7,792 nt of DNA from an uncultured Dechloromonas sp. (GCA_946477505.1 CAMKYP010000177.1:1-7792), one strand, 5' to 3'; shown: positions 1-6,741, counted from the first letter of the stretch. Made by a program: numbers and translations. The notes: a model not told the origin generated them from the sequence alone.

Positions 1-906
1 GAAGGACGCAGAGTCCGACTGGCCGGGGTAATGCAGCGGCCAGACCTTCTTCAGATCATCGCCGAGAATCGGCGAGGAAATCGCCTGTTCACGGGCCTTG
101 AACCAGTTGACGTTGCCACGCACGGTGTTGATTTCGCCGTTGTGGGCAATGTAGCGGAACGGGTGGGCCAGATCCCAGGTCGGGAAGGTGTTGGTCGAGA
201 AGCGCTGGTGCACCAGGGCCAGCGCGGTAACGGTGCGCTTGTCCTGCAGGTCGAGGTAGTACACGCCGACCTGGTCGGCCAGCAGCAGGCCCTTGTAGTT
301 CACGGTACGTGCCGAGAAGGACGGCACATAGAATTCCTGGCCATGCTTGAGCTTCAGCGACTTGATGGCGTTGGCGGCACGGCGGCGGATGATATACAGC
401 TTGCGCTCGAGGGCATCGGTGACGAAAACGTCCGGGCCGCGGCCGACGAAGATCTGGCGGATCACCGGCTCCTTGGCCTTGACCGTCGGCGACATCGGCA
501 TGTCGGCATTGACCGGCACATCGCGCCAACCAAGGATGATCTGGCCTTCGGCCAACACGGAACGCTCGATTTCCTCGACGCAGGCGTGGCGCGAAGCGGC
601 TTCCTGCGGCAGGAAGACCATGCCGACGCCGTACTCACCAGCTGGCGGCAGCTCAACGCCCTGTTTGGCCATTTCCTCGCGATAGAACTGATCCGGAATC
701 TGGATCAGGATACCGGCACCGTCACCCTGCAGCGGGTCGGCGCCGACAGCGCCGCGGTGGTCGATATTTTTGAGGATCAACAAACCCTGCTCGACGATAT
801 TGTGGCTCTTCTGGCCTTTGACATGGGCAACAAAGCCCACGCCGCAAGCGTCGTGCTCGTTGGCGGGGTCGTACAAACCCTGCCGATCAGGTACTGCCGG
901 TTCCAT
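1..906 (-). CDS. gltB: Glutamate synthase large subunit, N-terminal part (cut by window edge)
   Basis: This is the first 302 codons of the large subunit of glutamate synthase (family length about 1,500 residues). The enzyme makes two glutamates from glutamine and 2-oxoglutarate in the GS-GOGAT route of ammonia assimilation; the rest of the gene lies beyond the left edge. The visible part is a class II glutamine amidotransferase domain. The presumed nucleophile Cys21 sits in HDACGVGF after a short propeptide, which the family removes. HRGAVGAD follows at about 50-57, then the family block VHQRFSTNTFPTWDLAHPF (232-250) and AHNGEINTVRGN (254-265). The chosen ATG (906) has AAGGA nine bases upstream. 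An in-frame ATG at 915 would add three residues, but its best ribosome site is badly spaced. An in-frame stop lies just upstream, so no long extension is possible. The identity is certain; the exact start is less so. Confidence 0.96.
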   Translation of the reverse strand, partial: MEPAVPDRQGLYDPANEHDACGVGFVAHVKGQKSHNIVEQGLLILKNIDHRGAVGADPLQGDGAGILIQIPDQFYREEMAKQGVELPPAGEYGVGMVFLPQEAASRHACVEEIERSVLAEGQIILGWRDVPVNADMPMSPTVKAKEPVIRQIFVGRGPDVFVTDALERKLYIIRRRAANAIKSLKLKHGQEFYVPSFSARTVNYKGLLLADQVGVYYLDLQDKRTVTALALVHQRFSTNTFPTWDLAHPFRYIAHNGEINTVRGNVNWFKAREQAISSPILGDDLKKVWPLHYPGQSDSASF

Positions 907-943
907 CACACGCATTCCTTCATAGTACTTGGCCCTCCTGCAT
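906..943 (-). promoter_or_regulatory. gltB translation leader with two overlapping mini-ORFs
   Basis: Directly before gltB are two tiny frames. The first (943-920) encodes MQEGQVL. Its TGA overlaps the ATG of the second (923-906, MKECV) as ATGA. The second frame's TGA shares its A with the gltB ATG (TGATG). The strongest Shine-Dalgarno sequence here, AGGAGG at 939-934, is ten bases before the second mini-ORF's start, whereas gltB itself has the weaker AAGGA at 920-916. This is what the sequence shows. That ribosomes use the mini-ORFs and pass to gltB by coupling is inference, and chance is possible over so short a stretch. Confidence 0.4.
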
Positions 944-957
944 CAGGACCAATGATG

Positions 958-990
958 AAAAAAGCCGAACGTCATATTTGACGCTTCGGC
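958..990 (-). terminator. Intrinsic terminator or attenuator between aroB and gltB
   Basis: Read on the minus strand, GCCGAAGCGTC (990-980) pairs with GACGTTCGGC (973-964) across a six-base loop. This gives ten base pairs with one bulged C, followed directly by six T (963-958). That is a textbook rho-independent terminator for transcripts leaving aroB. It lies downstream of the best gltB promoter, so it may also act as an attenuator in the gltB leader. Confidence 0.82.
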
Positions 991-1017
991 CTGTACGAAA
1001 ATTTGAGGCAACCATTA

Positions 1018-1046
1018 AATATACTGGCAAACCCCTGTCGAATCAA
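1018..1046 (-). promoter_or_regulatory. Probable sigma70 promoter for gltB
   Basis: On the minus strand, a -35 element TTGATT (1046-1041) is followed after exactly 17 bases by a -10 element TATATT (1023-1018). These match the consensus at four and five of six positions. It lies in the gap after aroB and points at gltB, with initiation expected near 1011. The transcript would meet the terminator hairpin after about 20 bases. No sigma54-type GG/GC element was seen nearby. Confidence 0.6.
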
Positions 1047-1080
1047 GATGCTGCGATGCACCAAACCCGCCCACAGCGAG

Positions 1081-2181
1081 TCAATTGCACCCCGCCGCAG
1101 TACATCGCGCTTCAATTGCAGCCGCAATCTGCTCAGGCGTCGCGACATCGGAAACGACAGCCTTGCCGATAACCTGCAGCAATACCAGGCGCAGCTTTCC
1201 ATCCAGAACCTTCTTGTCATGGCTCATCAGCTCGACGTATCGCTCGACACCAAGCCGTGGAGCCCATACTGGCAAACTGGCCCGAACAAAGATGCTCTCG
1301 ATCCGAGCCACGGTTGCCGCGTTGATCCACCCCAAAGCGCATGACAATTCGGCAGCAATGAGCGTACCGGCCGACACCGCCTCCCCATGCAGCCACTCGC
1401 CGTACCCCATGCCGGTTTCGATGGCATGGCCGAAGGTATGCCCGAGATTGAGCAAGGCGCGTTCGCCGCTCTCCCGTTCATCGGCAGCAACAACCTCTGC
1501 CTTGTTGGCACAGGACCGGCGCACCGCATAAACCAGCGCAGCCTGGTCGCGTGCCAGAAGCTTTTCCAGATTGACCTCCAGCCAATCGAAAAACTCTGGA
1601 TCACGAATCAGACCATATTTGATAACCTCCGCCAGCCCTGCCTTGAGCTCCCGGTCAGGAAGCGTGTCAAGGGTGGAAATATCCGCCAGTACCAACTTGG
1701 GCTGATAGAAGGCGCCGATCATGTTCTTTCCCATCGGGTGATTGATCGCTGTCTTTCCACCCACCGACGAATCGACCTGCGAAAGCAAGGTCGTCGGCAC
1801 TTGGATAAACGGCATCCCACGTTGATAACATGCGGCGGCAAAACCGCCCATATCTCCGATGACACCGCCCCCCAAGGCAATCAATACCGTGTTGCGCTCG
1901 CAACGCTCTGTCAACAAGGCATCGAAGATCAGGTTCAGCGTCTCCCAAGTTTTGTACCTCTCGCCATCAGGCAAGATGACCGTATGCGCTGAGATACCAC
2001 CACGTGCCAGTGTTTCGCACAAACGGCTCAGATAGAGCGGCGCCACAGTTTCGTTGGAAACCACCACCACCGTTTTCTGCTTGATAAAAGGAAGGAGCAA
2101 TCCCTCCTGCCCCAGAAGACCCGGGCCGATATGAATGGGATAGGAGCGCTCCCCAAGCGCAACCTCAAGGGTTTCAATCAT
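1081..2181 (-). CDS. aroB: 3-dehydroquinate synthase
   Basis: AroB converts DAHP to 3-dehydroquinate, the second step of the shikimate pathway, in the cytoplasm, using NAD and a divalent metal. The 366-residue product is the normal family length. Visible signatures are LPDGERYKT (about 71-79), the nucleotide-binding run GGGVIGDMGGF (104-114), VPTTLLSQVDSSVGGKTAIN (128-147) and AGLAEVIKYG. The metal ligands should be Glu185 (AEVIKYG), His248 (GHTFGHAIE) and His265 (WLHGEAV), one off the E. coli numbering. I chose the ATG at 2181 because it overlaps the aroK stop as ATGA and gives the usual N-terminus. An in-frame ATG at 2190 would add three residues and make a 13-base overlap. Neither start has a strong ribosome site, so translation probably depends on coupling to aroK. 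Confidence 0.97.
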   Translation of the reverse strand: MIETLEVALGERSYPIHIGPGLLGQEGLLLPFIKQKTVVVVSNETVAPLYLSRLCETLARGGISAHTVILPDGERYKTWETLNLIFDALLTERCERNTVLIALGGGVIGDMGGFAAACYQRGMPFIQVPTTLLSQVDSSVGGKTAINHPMGKNMIGAFYQPKLVLADISTLDTLPDRELKAGLAEVIKYGLIRDPEFFDWLEVNLEKLLARDQAALVYAVRRSCANKAEVVAADERESGERALLNLGHTFGHAIETGMGYGEWLHGEAVSAGTLIAAELSCALGWINAATVARIESIFVRASLPVWAPRLGVERYVELMSHDKKVLDGKLRLVLLQVIGKAVVSDVATPEQIAAAIEARCTAAGCN

Positions 2182-2705
2182 GCTTTGCATAACCGGTTGA
2201 ATTCTCTCAAGAGATGCTGAACAATCCCCGCCGCCACCAAATGGGAGCCATCGACAACGATATTCGCGGCCTCCCGGTAAAGAGGATCCCGCACTGCATG
2301 CAACTCCTCTAGGCGAGCCAACGGATCATCGACGTGGAGCAACGGACGGTTACGATCGTGGCGCGTCCGCTCGAACAGCAATCGGGGAGGAACGTTTAGA
2401 TAGACTACCCACCCCGTCTCGCTCAGACGTCGACGATTTTCGGGACTGATGACCACACCGCCTCCCGTAGCCAGCACAAGACCGCTTCCAGCGGTGAGTT
2501 CATGCAGTGTTTGTGCTTCACGGCGACGAAATCCGTCCTCGCCTTCAATTTCAAAGATCGTCGGAATAGGAACCCCGGTTCGCTCCACGATTTCGTGGTC
2601 GGAATCCATAAAAGGACGACCCAAACGCTTGGCAAGCATGCGCCCGACGGTCGTCTTGCCAGCCCCCATCAGGCCTACCAGATAAATGTTTCGATTTTGT
2701 TCCAC
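2178..2705 (-). CDS. aroK: Shikimate kinase
   Basis: AroK phosphorylates shikimate to shikimate-3-phosphate with ATP, the fifth step of the shikimate pathway. The 175 residues match the family length of about 170-180. The P-loop GLMGAGKT is at 11-18. Likely shikimate-contacting residues are Asp36 (MDSDHEI), Arg60 (DGFRRRE), the GGG at 81-83 and Arg139 (AVRDPLY). The lid segment RNRPLL begins at 118. The start is GTG (2705-2703). An in-frame TAA lies four codons upstream, and the resulting N-terminus lines up with E. coli AroK, so this start is nearly forced. No Shine-Dalgarno sequence precedes it, which is odd. It overlaps aroB by four bases and is separated from pilQ by a strong terminator, so it needs its own promoter or read-through. 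Confidence 0.97.
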   Translation of the reverse strand: MEQNRNIYLVGLMGAGKTTVGRMLAKRLGRPFMDSDHEIVERTGVPIPTIFEIEGEDGFRRREAQTLHELTAGSGLVLATGGGVVISPENRRRLSETGWVVYLNVPPRLLFERTRHDRNRPLLHVDDPLARLEELHAVRDPLYREAANIVVDGSHLVAAGIVQHLLREFNRLCKA

Positions 2706-2711
2706 GTCGGG

Positions 2712-2739
2712 ATTTTATCTGAGTCTTGAATAGGCACAA
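2712..2739 (-). promoter_or_regulatory. Weak candidate promoter for aroK-aroB
   Basis: On the minus strand, TAAAAT (2717-2712) matches the -10 consensus at five of six positions. TTGTGC (2739-2734), overlapping the T-tract of the pilQ terminator, matches the -35 at three of six with a 16-base spacer. Initiation would fall at or next to the aroK GTG, implying a leaderless or nearly leaderless message. A real promoter inside the 3' part of pilQ, or read-through of the terminator, is equally possible. Confidence 0.28.
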
Positions 2740-2762
2740 AAAAGGCCGGCAACAGCCGGCCT
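2738..2762 (-). terminator. Intrinsic terminator of the pil operon
   Basis: Twenty bases after the pilQ stop, the minus strand reads AGGCCGGC, loop TGTT, GCCGGCCT. This is an eight-pair, very GC-rich hairpin that runs directly into T6. It is a textbook rho-independent terminator and marks the end of the pilMNOPQ transcript. No plus-strand gene converges on it. Confidence 0.88.
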
Positions 2763-2781
2763 CATCGTGACAGAAGCGAGT

Positions 2782-4953
2782 TTAGTCGAGCTGAACCTTA
2801 TCGGAAATCACCCGCGGCGTAATGAACACCAGCAACTCACGACGCTCCCCCTTGTCGCTCTTTACTTTGAACAACCAGCCGAGGAACGGGATATCACCCA
2901 GAAGAGGCACTTTCTCCACCGTATTTTCGGTCTTGGTAGAGAAGACCCCACCGATCACGACCGTACCGCCGTTCTCGACCAGAACGTTCGTCTCGACCAC
3001 CGAACTCTTGATTGGCGGGTTGAGATACCCATTCGCACTAACGGCTTTTGTCCAATCCGGCTCCTCCTTCTTGACCACCAACGCCATCCGAACCGACCCC
3101 TCGGGAGTAATTTGTGGAACCACCTCAAGAGAAAGTTTCGCCGGCTTGAAGTTGACGGTCAGAGTTGTCGTTCCACCGGAACTTGACGAAGTTATATACG
3201 GAACCTCAATACCGTCCTCAATTTTTGCCTTGACGTTATTCGCAGTAATTACACGAGGACTGGAAATGATCTTGCCAATACCATCAGATTCAAGCGCTGC
3301 CAATTCGAGATTCAGAAACTTGGTCAAGTTCGAATTAAACAACGAAACCGCCAGCGTACCCCCCTTAGAGGAGTAACCAGGCAAGTTCACACCAACCATT
3401 TGCGGCGTTGTTTGCGTTGGATTGGTCACGGTCGGCGTGGTCGTCCCTGGTTTGATACTGCCCCCAGTTGCATTCCAGCCACTACCACCCAACTGGCTAA
3501 GTTTCTGATTGAGGAAATTCAGCTTGACGCCAATATCGCGATTAAAACTATCGCTAGCCTCAACAACCCGCGCCTCAATCAGCACTTGTCTCGCACCGAT
3601 GTCGATCGCAGAAATAAATGCACGAATTTCTTCGAGTTTGCTAGGAATATCGTTTACAAACAACAAATTCGATTGTGGATCTGCAACTGCACTACCGCGT
3701 TTACTCAGTATCCGCTGCGCCGCAACATTTGTCCCGGCCGTTGGCAAAGGGGCCGCACCTGCCACTGCAAGAGGCAAACCAGCCAACAACCTCGCCACAT
3801 CCGGAGCCTTCTGATAATTCAACTGAAATTGTTCCAACTTCAGTGGCTCCAGTTCATTTATCTGTTGCTTTGACTCGAACTCAAGTTTCTCACGCGTTGC
3901 AATTTCATCGCGCGGGGCAATCATGATGATATTGCCCTTCTTCCGCATATCCAGACCTTTTTGCTGGAAAATAATATCGATTACTTGGTCGGCCGGCACA
4001 TCCTTCAAAACCAAGGTCGTCGTACCGGTAACGGTTTCACTGATCACCGCATTCAACCCCAGTTCTTCGGCCATCAAGCGCAACAATGCCCGAACGTCCC
4101 CATTCTGATAATTTATGCTGACACGAGGCCCCTGATAGCCAACCTTCCCTCCTTGCACCAGCTTATTCGAGTCCTCGATAATTCGCTTGACTTCAATAAT
4201 GAACTGGTTGTCGCTTTGATAAGCGTTATGCTCCCACAACCCCTTCGGAGTTATGGTCATGCGAACGTTGTCGCCGTTTGCACGCGTCTCAACTGAAGTT
4301 ACAGGCGTGGCAAAGTCGGTAACATCCAACTTCCTACGTAGTCGATCTGGTACGGTTGTCTTGATGAAATCAACGACTAGCCCGGCCCCCTGCTGCCTAA
4401 TGTCGATACCTGTCCCGGAATCACTCAGATCAACGATAACGCGCCCCTCTCCCTCCTTGCCACGACGAAACACTATGTCACTGACCGAATGCTTGACGCC
4501 AACCAGACTTTCCTCAGCGAAACGTGTAGAACGCGTAGATGCGTTTTCGATCACTCGCTCAATTGGAGAGAGGGTCACATAGAGTGATTTTCCTTCCAGG
4601 CGGGTTTTATAGTTCAGATGCTTCACCAGATTCAGAACCACACGGGTGCGGTCTCCAACCTGAACGACATTCATGCTGCGCAAGTCGCCCTGGTTGAACA
4701 CTTGGCTGTTTTTCCCCAAAGCGTTGGCCGTAGACTGGAAGTCGAGCGCAATTTTCGCTGGATTCGCAACACTGAAACCCGCTGGGGGTGCCGCCAACGC
4801 CTCCTTCATATCTATACGCAATGCGATATCGTTCCCCTGTTGGGCGACATTAACGGCCTCAATTGCATTCGACGGCGACGTTTCCGCATGTACGGAAGGT
4901 AACAAAGCAAGACACACCACAAAAGTGGCCATTGCGCGACTAATGACTTTCAT
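2782..4953 (-). CDS. pilQ: Type IV pilus secretin PilQ
   Basis: PilQ forms the multimeric outer-membrane pore through which the type IV pilus leaves the cell. The 723-residue protein starts with a Sec signal peptide (1-23, cleavage after VHA). There is no lipobox, so outer-membrane targeting would need a separate pilotin. Two AMIN-type peptidoglycan-binding domains follow at about 31-128 and 157-256. Next come the N0/STN domain (about 288-347), an N1 domain (about 372-450) with an Ala/Pro/Gly-rich loop near 392-412, and the secretin barrel domain (about 455-715). The barrel carries the family signature VPLLGDIPFLGWLFK (682-696) and RRELLVFITPRVI (704-716). A Thr/Pro/Gly-rich low-complexity segment at about 488-533 interrupts the barrel domain, as is common in PilQ. 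The ATG overlaps the pilP stop by four bases and has a strong ribosome site. Confidence 0.97.
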   Translation of the reverse strand: MKVISRAMATFVVCLALLPSVHAETSPSNAIEAVNVAQQGNDIALRIDMKEALAAPPAGFSVANPAKIALDFQSTANALGKNSQVFNQGDLRSMNVVQVGDRTRVVLNLVKHLNYKTRLEGKSLYVTLSPIERVIENASTRSTRFAEESLVGVKHSVSDIVFRRGKEGEGRVIVDLSDSGTGIDIRQQGAGLVVDFIKTTVPDRLRRKLDVTDFATPVTSVETRANGDNVRMTITPKGLWEHNAYQSDNQFIIEVKRIIEDSNKLVQGGKVGYQGPRVSINYQNGDVRALLRLMAEELGLNAVISETVTGTTTLVLKDVPADQVIDIIFQQKGLDMRKKGNIIMIAPRDEIATREKLEFESKQQINELEPLKLEQFQLNYQKAPDVARLLAGLPLAVAGAAPLPTAGTNVAAQRILSKRGSAVADPQSNLLFVNDIPSKLEEIRAFISAIDIGARQVLIEARVVEASDSFNRDIGVKLNFLNQKLSQLGGSGWNATGGSIKPGTTTPTVTNPTQTTPQMVGVNLPGYSSKGGTLAVSLFNSNLTKFLNLELAALESDGIGKIISSPRVITANNVKAKIEDGIEVPYITSSSSGGTTTLTVNFKPAKLSLEVVPQITPEGSVRMALVVKKEEPDWTKAVSANGYLNPPIKSSVVETNVLVENGGTVVIGGVFSTKTENTVEKVPLLGDIPFLGWLFKVKSDKGERRELLVFITPRVISDKVQLD

Positions 4954-5495
4954 TTCTTGCCCCCCTCCTTGCTCTGCAGGTAGAGGGAACTTTTGCGCTC
5001 ACTCCAGTCACCGGCAGAATCCTGTATCAATTCCCGCACTTGTACTTCAGTGTCCGAAACCTGAGTCACCATGCCAAAATCAAGTCCCATGTAGTCTCCA
5101 ACCTTAACCTGCTTGACCTTGTCTTCCACCTGAATGACGGCCATCGGACGTTTATTGACGTTCATGTAGCCAATCATTTTGAGCGACTCTAGCGGATACT
5201 TTTCCAGCATGCTGTTGCGAATTTCTCGCGCCTCGTAATCGGGCTGGAAGGCCCCCCCCTTGCCTGCCAACTGTTTGTATCTGGATTCAGGCTCGATCTT
5301 GTTAGTCTTGAAAGGATCGAGCACCCCATCCATTCCATAGGGGACGGGTTCGTAAGGCTTCACCTCAGGTAGTTTAGGAACATTACCGCGCATGTCTTTA
5401 GCGTTTTCCACCATCCACTGCTTCAAGTCCTCGTGGTCACCACCGGCACACGCCGTCAACACTCCGCAAATCGCAATGAGCACCGTGCGTTTCAT
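4950..5495 (-). CDS. pilP: Type IV pilus assembly lipoprotein PilP
   Basis: PilP is an inner-membrane lipoprotein that links the PilN/PilO heterodimer to the periplasmic domains of the PilQ secretin. At 181 residues it has the usual length. A short lipoprotein signal peptide ends in the lipobox LTAC with the modified cysteine at 16. A largely unstructured linker follows, with the family motif DPF at 60-62, and then the compact beta domain (about 94-177, including GYMNVNKRPMAVIQ and VKVGDYMG). It overlaps pilO and pilQ by four bases each. AAGGAG at 5508-5503 lies seven bases before the start. A run of eight G within codons 79-82 (Lys-Gly-Gly-Ala) is a possible slippage site. Confidence 0.96.
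   Translation of the reverse strand: MKRTVLIAICGVLTACAGGDHEDLKQWMVENAKDMRGNVPKLPEVKPYEPVPYGMDGVLDPFKTNKIEPESRYKQLAGKGGAFQPDYEAREIRNSMLEKYPLESLKMIGYMNVNKRPMAVIQVEDKVKQVKVGDYMGLDFGMVTQVSDTEVQVRELIQDSAGDWSERKSSLYLQSKEGGKK
4964..4970 (-). promoter_or_regulatory. Strong pilQ ribosome binding site inside pilP
   Basis: AAGGAGG at 4970-4964, a full anti-16S match, lies ten bases before the pilQ ATG and within the last codons of pilP (Lys-Glu-Gly-Gly). It continues into a G6 run. It supports the chosen pilQ start and suggests that pilQ, needed in many copies per pore, is translated efficiently beyond simple coupling. Confidence 0.75.
5252..5259 (-). repeat. G8 homopolymer tract within pilP
   Basis: The plus strand has eight consecutive C, read as eight G in pilP around residues 79-82. 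The frame is intact at this length. Runs of this size are prone to slipped-strand changes; any gain or loss not divisible by three would truncate PilP before its C-terminal beta domain. Confidence 0.85.
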
Positions 5496-6175
5496 TTCTT
5501 CGCTCCTTGCTCAGCCTTCTTTTGCTGCTCAGCCTTCTTTTGGCGAGAGACCTCTTCCTCATCGAGATAACGGAAGGTTTTGGTGGTCGCATCCAAAGTC
5601 AGTAGCCCACCCTCTTTTATTGGGGAGATAGAGATATTGTTAAGCGTCACGATTCTTGGCAGTTTGGCAATATCCGCCGCAAACGCACCAAAGTCATGGT
5701 AGCTGCCATTAATCTTGACCGTAACAGGAAGCTCGGCGTAGAAATCCTTGATTTGCTCCTGTCCTGGCTTGAACAGCTCAAATTGCAATCCACGACCAAG
5801 ACCAGCCTGGTTGATTTCAATCAGAAGCGCTTCGATTTCCGACTTGTCCGGCAACTGCTTCAACAGTGCGCCAAAGGAGCGATCAATTTCTGCCAATTGC
5901 TGAACATACAAATCTAGATTTACGGCTTGGCGCTTCTTGTCGATATATTGCTGCTTTAAGGTCTCTTCTTCGCGCTGCTTGGATTCGAGGTCGACAAACT
6001 GGTCACTCCAAACAAACCACCAGCCTGCAGCAACAATAGCGACCAACAATCCGAACAAAATAGTTATTTTCGGAATCAGTGGCCATGCACCCGGATCGTT
6101 CGGGTTCAAGAAGCGGAAATCATCCGCTATTGACTGAAAATCAAGCGCCGGCAAGGAGATGGATTTGATATTCAC
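5492..6175 (-). CDS. pilO: Type IV pilus inner-membrane protein PilO
   Basis: PilO is a bitopic inner-membrane protein that pairs with PilN and contacts PilP, forming the alignment complex between the pilus motor and the secretin. The 227 residues show a cytoplasmic N-terminus, one membrane segment (about 36-56, ending GWWFVW), a charged coiled coil (about 60-108) and a ferredoxin-like periplasmic domain (about 112-205). A Lys/Glu/Gln-rich tail (206-227) contains the exact repeat KKAEQ-Q-KKAEQ, encoded by an 18-base tandem duplication. The start is GTG (6175-6173), overlapping the pilN TGA as GTGA; it is preceded by a purine-rich AAGGGG site. pilO is the only gene in this operon, among those with a visible start, that begins with GTG. 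Confidence 0.96.
   Translation of the reverse strand: MNIKSISLPALDFQSIADDFRFLNPNDPGAWPLIPKITILFGLLVAIVAAGWWFVWSDQFVDLESKQREEETLKQQYIDKKRQAVNLDLYVQQLAEIDRSFGALLKQLPDKSEIEALLIEINQAGLGRGLQFELFKPGQEQIKDFYAELPVTVKINGSYHDFGAFAADIAKLPRIVTLNNISISPIKEGGLLTLDATTKTFRYLDEEEVSRQKKAEQQKKAEQGAKK
5508..5543 (-). repeat. 18-base tandem duplication at the 3' end of pilO
   Basis: Two adjacent 18-base units (5508-5525 and 5526-5543) are identical at 17 of 18 positions. They encode the Lys-Lys-Ala-Glu-Gln repeat in the hydrophilic C-terminal tail of PilO. The unit is a multiple of three, so copy-number change would lengthen or shorten the tail without a frameshift. The left unit also supplies the first A of the pilP ribosome site. 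Confidence 0.85.
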
Positions 6176-6741
6176 TTTTTCCCCTTCCCTTCATCAGCGC
6201 CAACCCGGGTCAGGACAAACGTCATCCCGAATTCGTACATCCGACGACCTCCGGAGACTACTGCCTTACTCTCGATCAATTGTGGCTGCTCCATCCATGG
6301 AGACGCATCCAAGTTTCTCATCAGAGCGGAAATCCGCGCATTCGACTGCGCGTACCCGACCATAACGACCTTTAACCCATCCTGTTTGATAGATTTCAGA
6401 TAACAACCTTCCGGCACCTGTTTGACCAGCTCACTCAGCAGATAGACCGTTTCACCGCGGTCTCGCTGCAGGTTTTCGATCACCTGCTTGCGGGCCAACA
6501 AAGCCTGCGTCTGTTCCTTTAGACGCTTGATCTGATCTAGCTGTTTATCGAGTACCGCAATCTCGCCCTTGAGGAAGCTGTTAGCCCCTTCCTGGCTGCT
6601 GATCGCATTGCCAATCAGGGTATATCCGGCAAATACGACCAAGGCCCCCAGTACAGAAATCAACCCCGCAAGAACATAGAATTGTTCGCGCCGCGCCTTC
6701 TTCGCTTCTTCGCGATGAGGTAAGAGGTTAATGCGTATCAT
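6172..6741 (-). CDS. pilN: Type IV pilus inner-membrane protein PilN
   Basis: PilN is the bitopic inner-membrane partner of PilO; its short cytoplasmic tail docks onto PilM. In the 189-residue product the family motif INLLP is at 4-8. A basic segment and one membrane span (about 22-44) follow, then a coiled coil (about 50-95, rich in Lys/Gln/Leu) and the ferredoxin-like periplasmic domain (about 97-179). The ATG at 6741 was chosen because it puts INLLP at the extreme N-terminus, as in the family, and overlaps the pilM stop as ATGA; GGAGG lies 11 bases upstream. The reading frame is open to an ATG at 6774, but those 11 extra residues lack family resemblance. The stop overlaps pilO by four bases. 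Confidence 0.96.
   Translation of the reverse strand: MIRINLLPHREEAKKARREQFYVLAGLISVLGALVVFAGYTLIGNAISSQEGANSFLKGEIAVLDKQLDQIKRLKEQTQALLARKQVIENLQRDRGETVYLLSELVKQVPEGCYLKSIKQDGLKVVMVGYAQSNARISALMRNLDASPWMEQPQLIESKAVVSGGRRMYEFGMTFVLTRVGADEGKGKK

Noticed and set aside
941..943. Mini-ORF at 943-920 as a classical amino-acid attenuation peptide
   Set aside because: It lies downstream of the terminator hairpin, so ribosome stalling on it could not control that hairpin's folding in the usual way; kept only as part of the leader observation.
31..981. Plus-strand open frame of 316 codons opposite gltB
   Set aside because: The minus strand encodes an unmistakable GltB amidotransferase domain to the window edge. 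The plus frame is a shadow of its GC-rich third positions, with no recognisable domain and no good ribosome site.
1047..1080. Possible sigma54 promoter upstream of gltB
   Set aside because: No GG and GC pair with the required spacing was found on the minus strand in this stretch or in the rest of the gap.
1387..1992. Plus-strand frame of 201 codons inside aroB
   Set aside because: It is fully antisense to the conserved core of AroB, and its product resembles no family I know.
2822..3873. Several plus-strand frames of 100-184 codons inside pilQ
   Set aside because: All are antisense to an intact 723-codon secretin gene; their products are low-complexity and have no convincing start signals.
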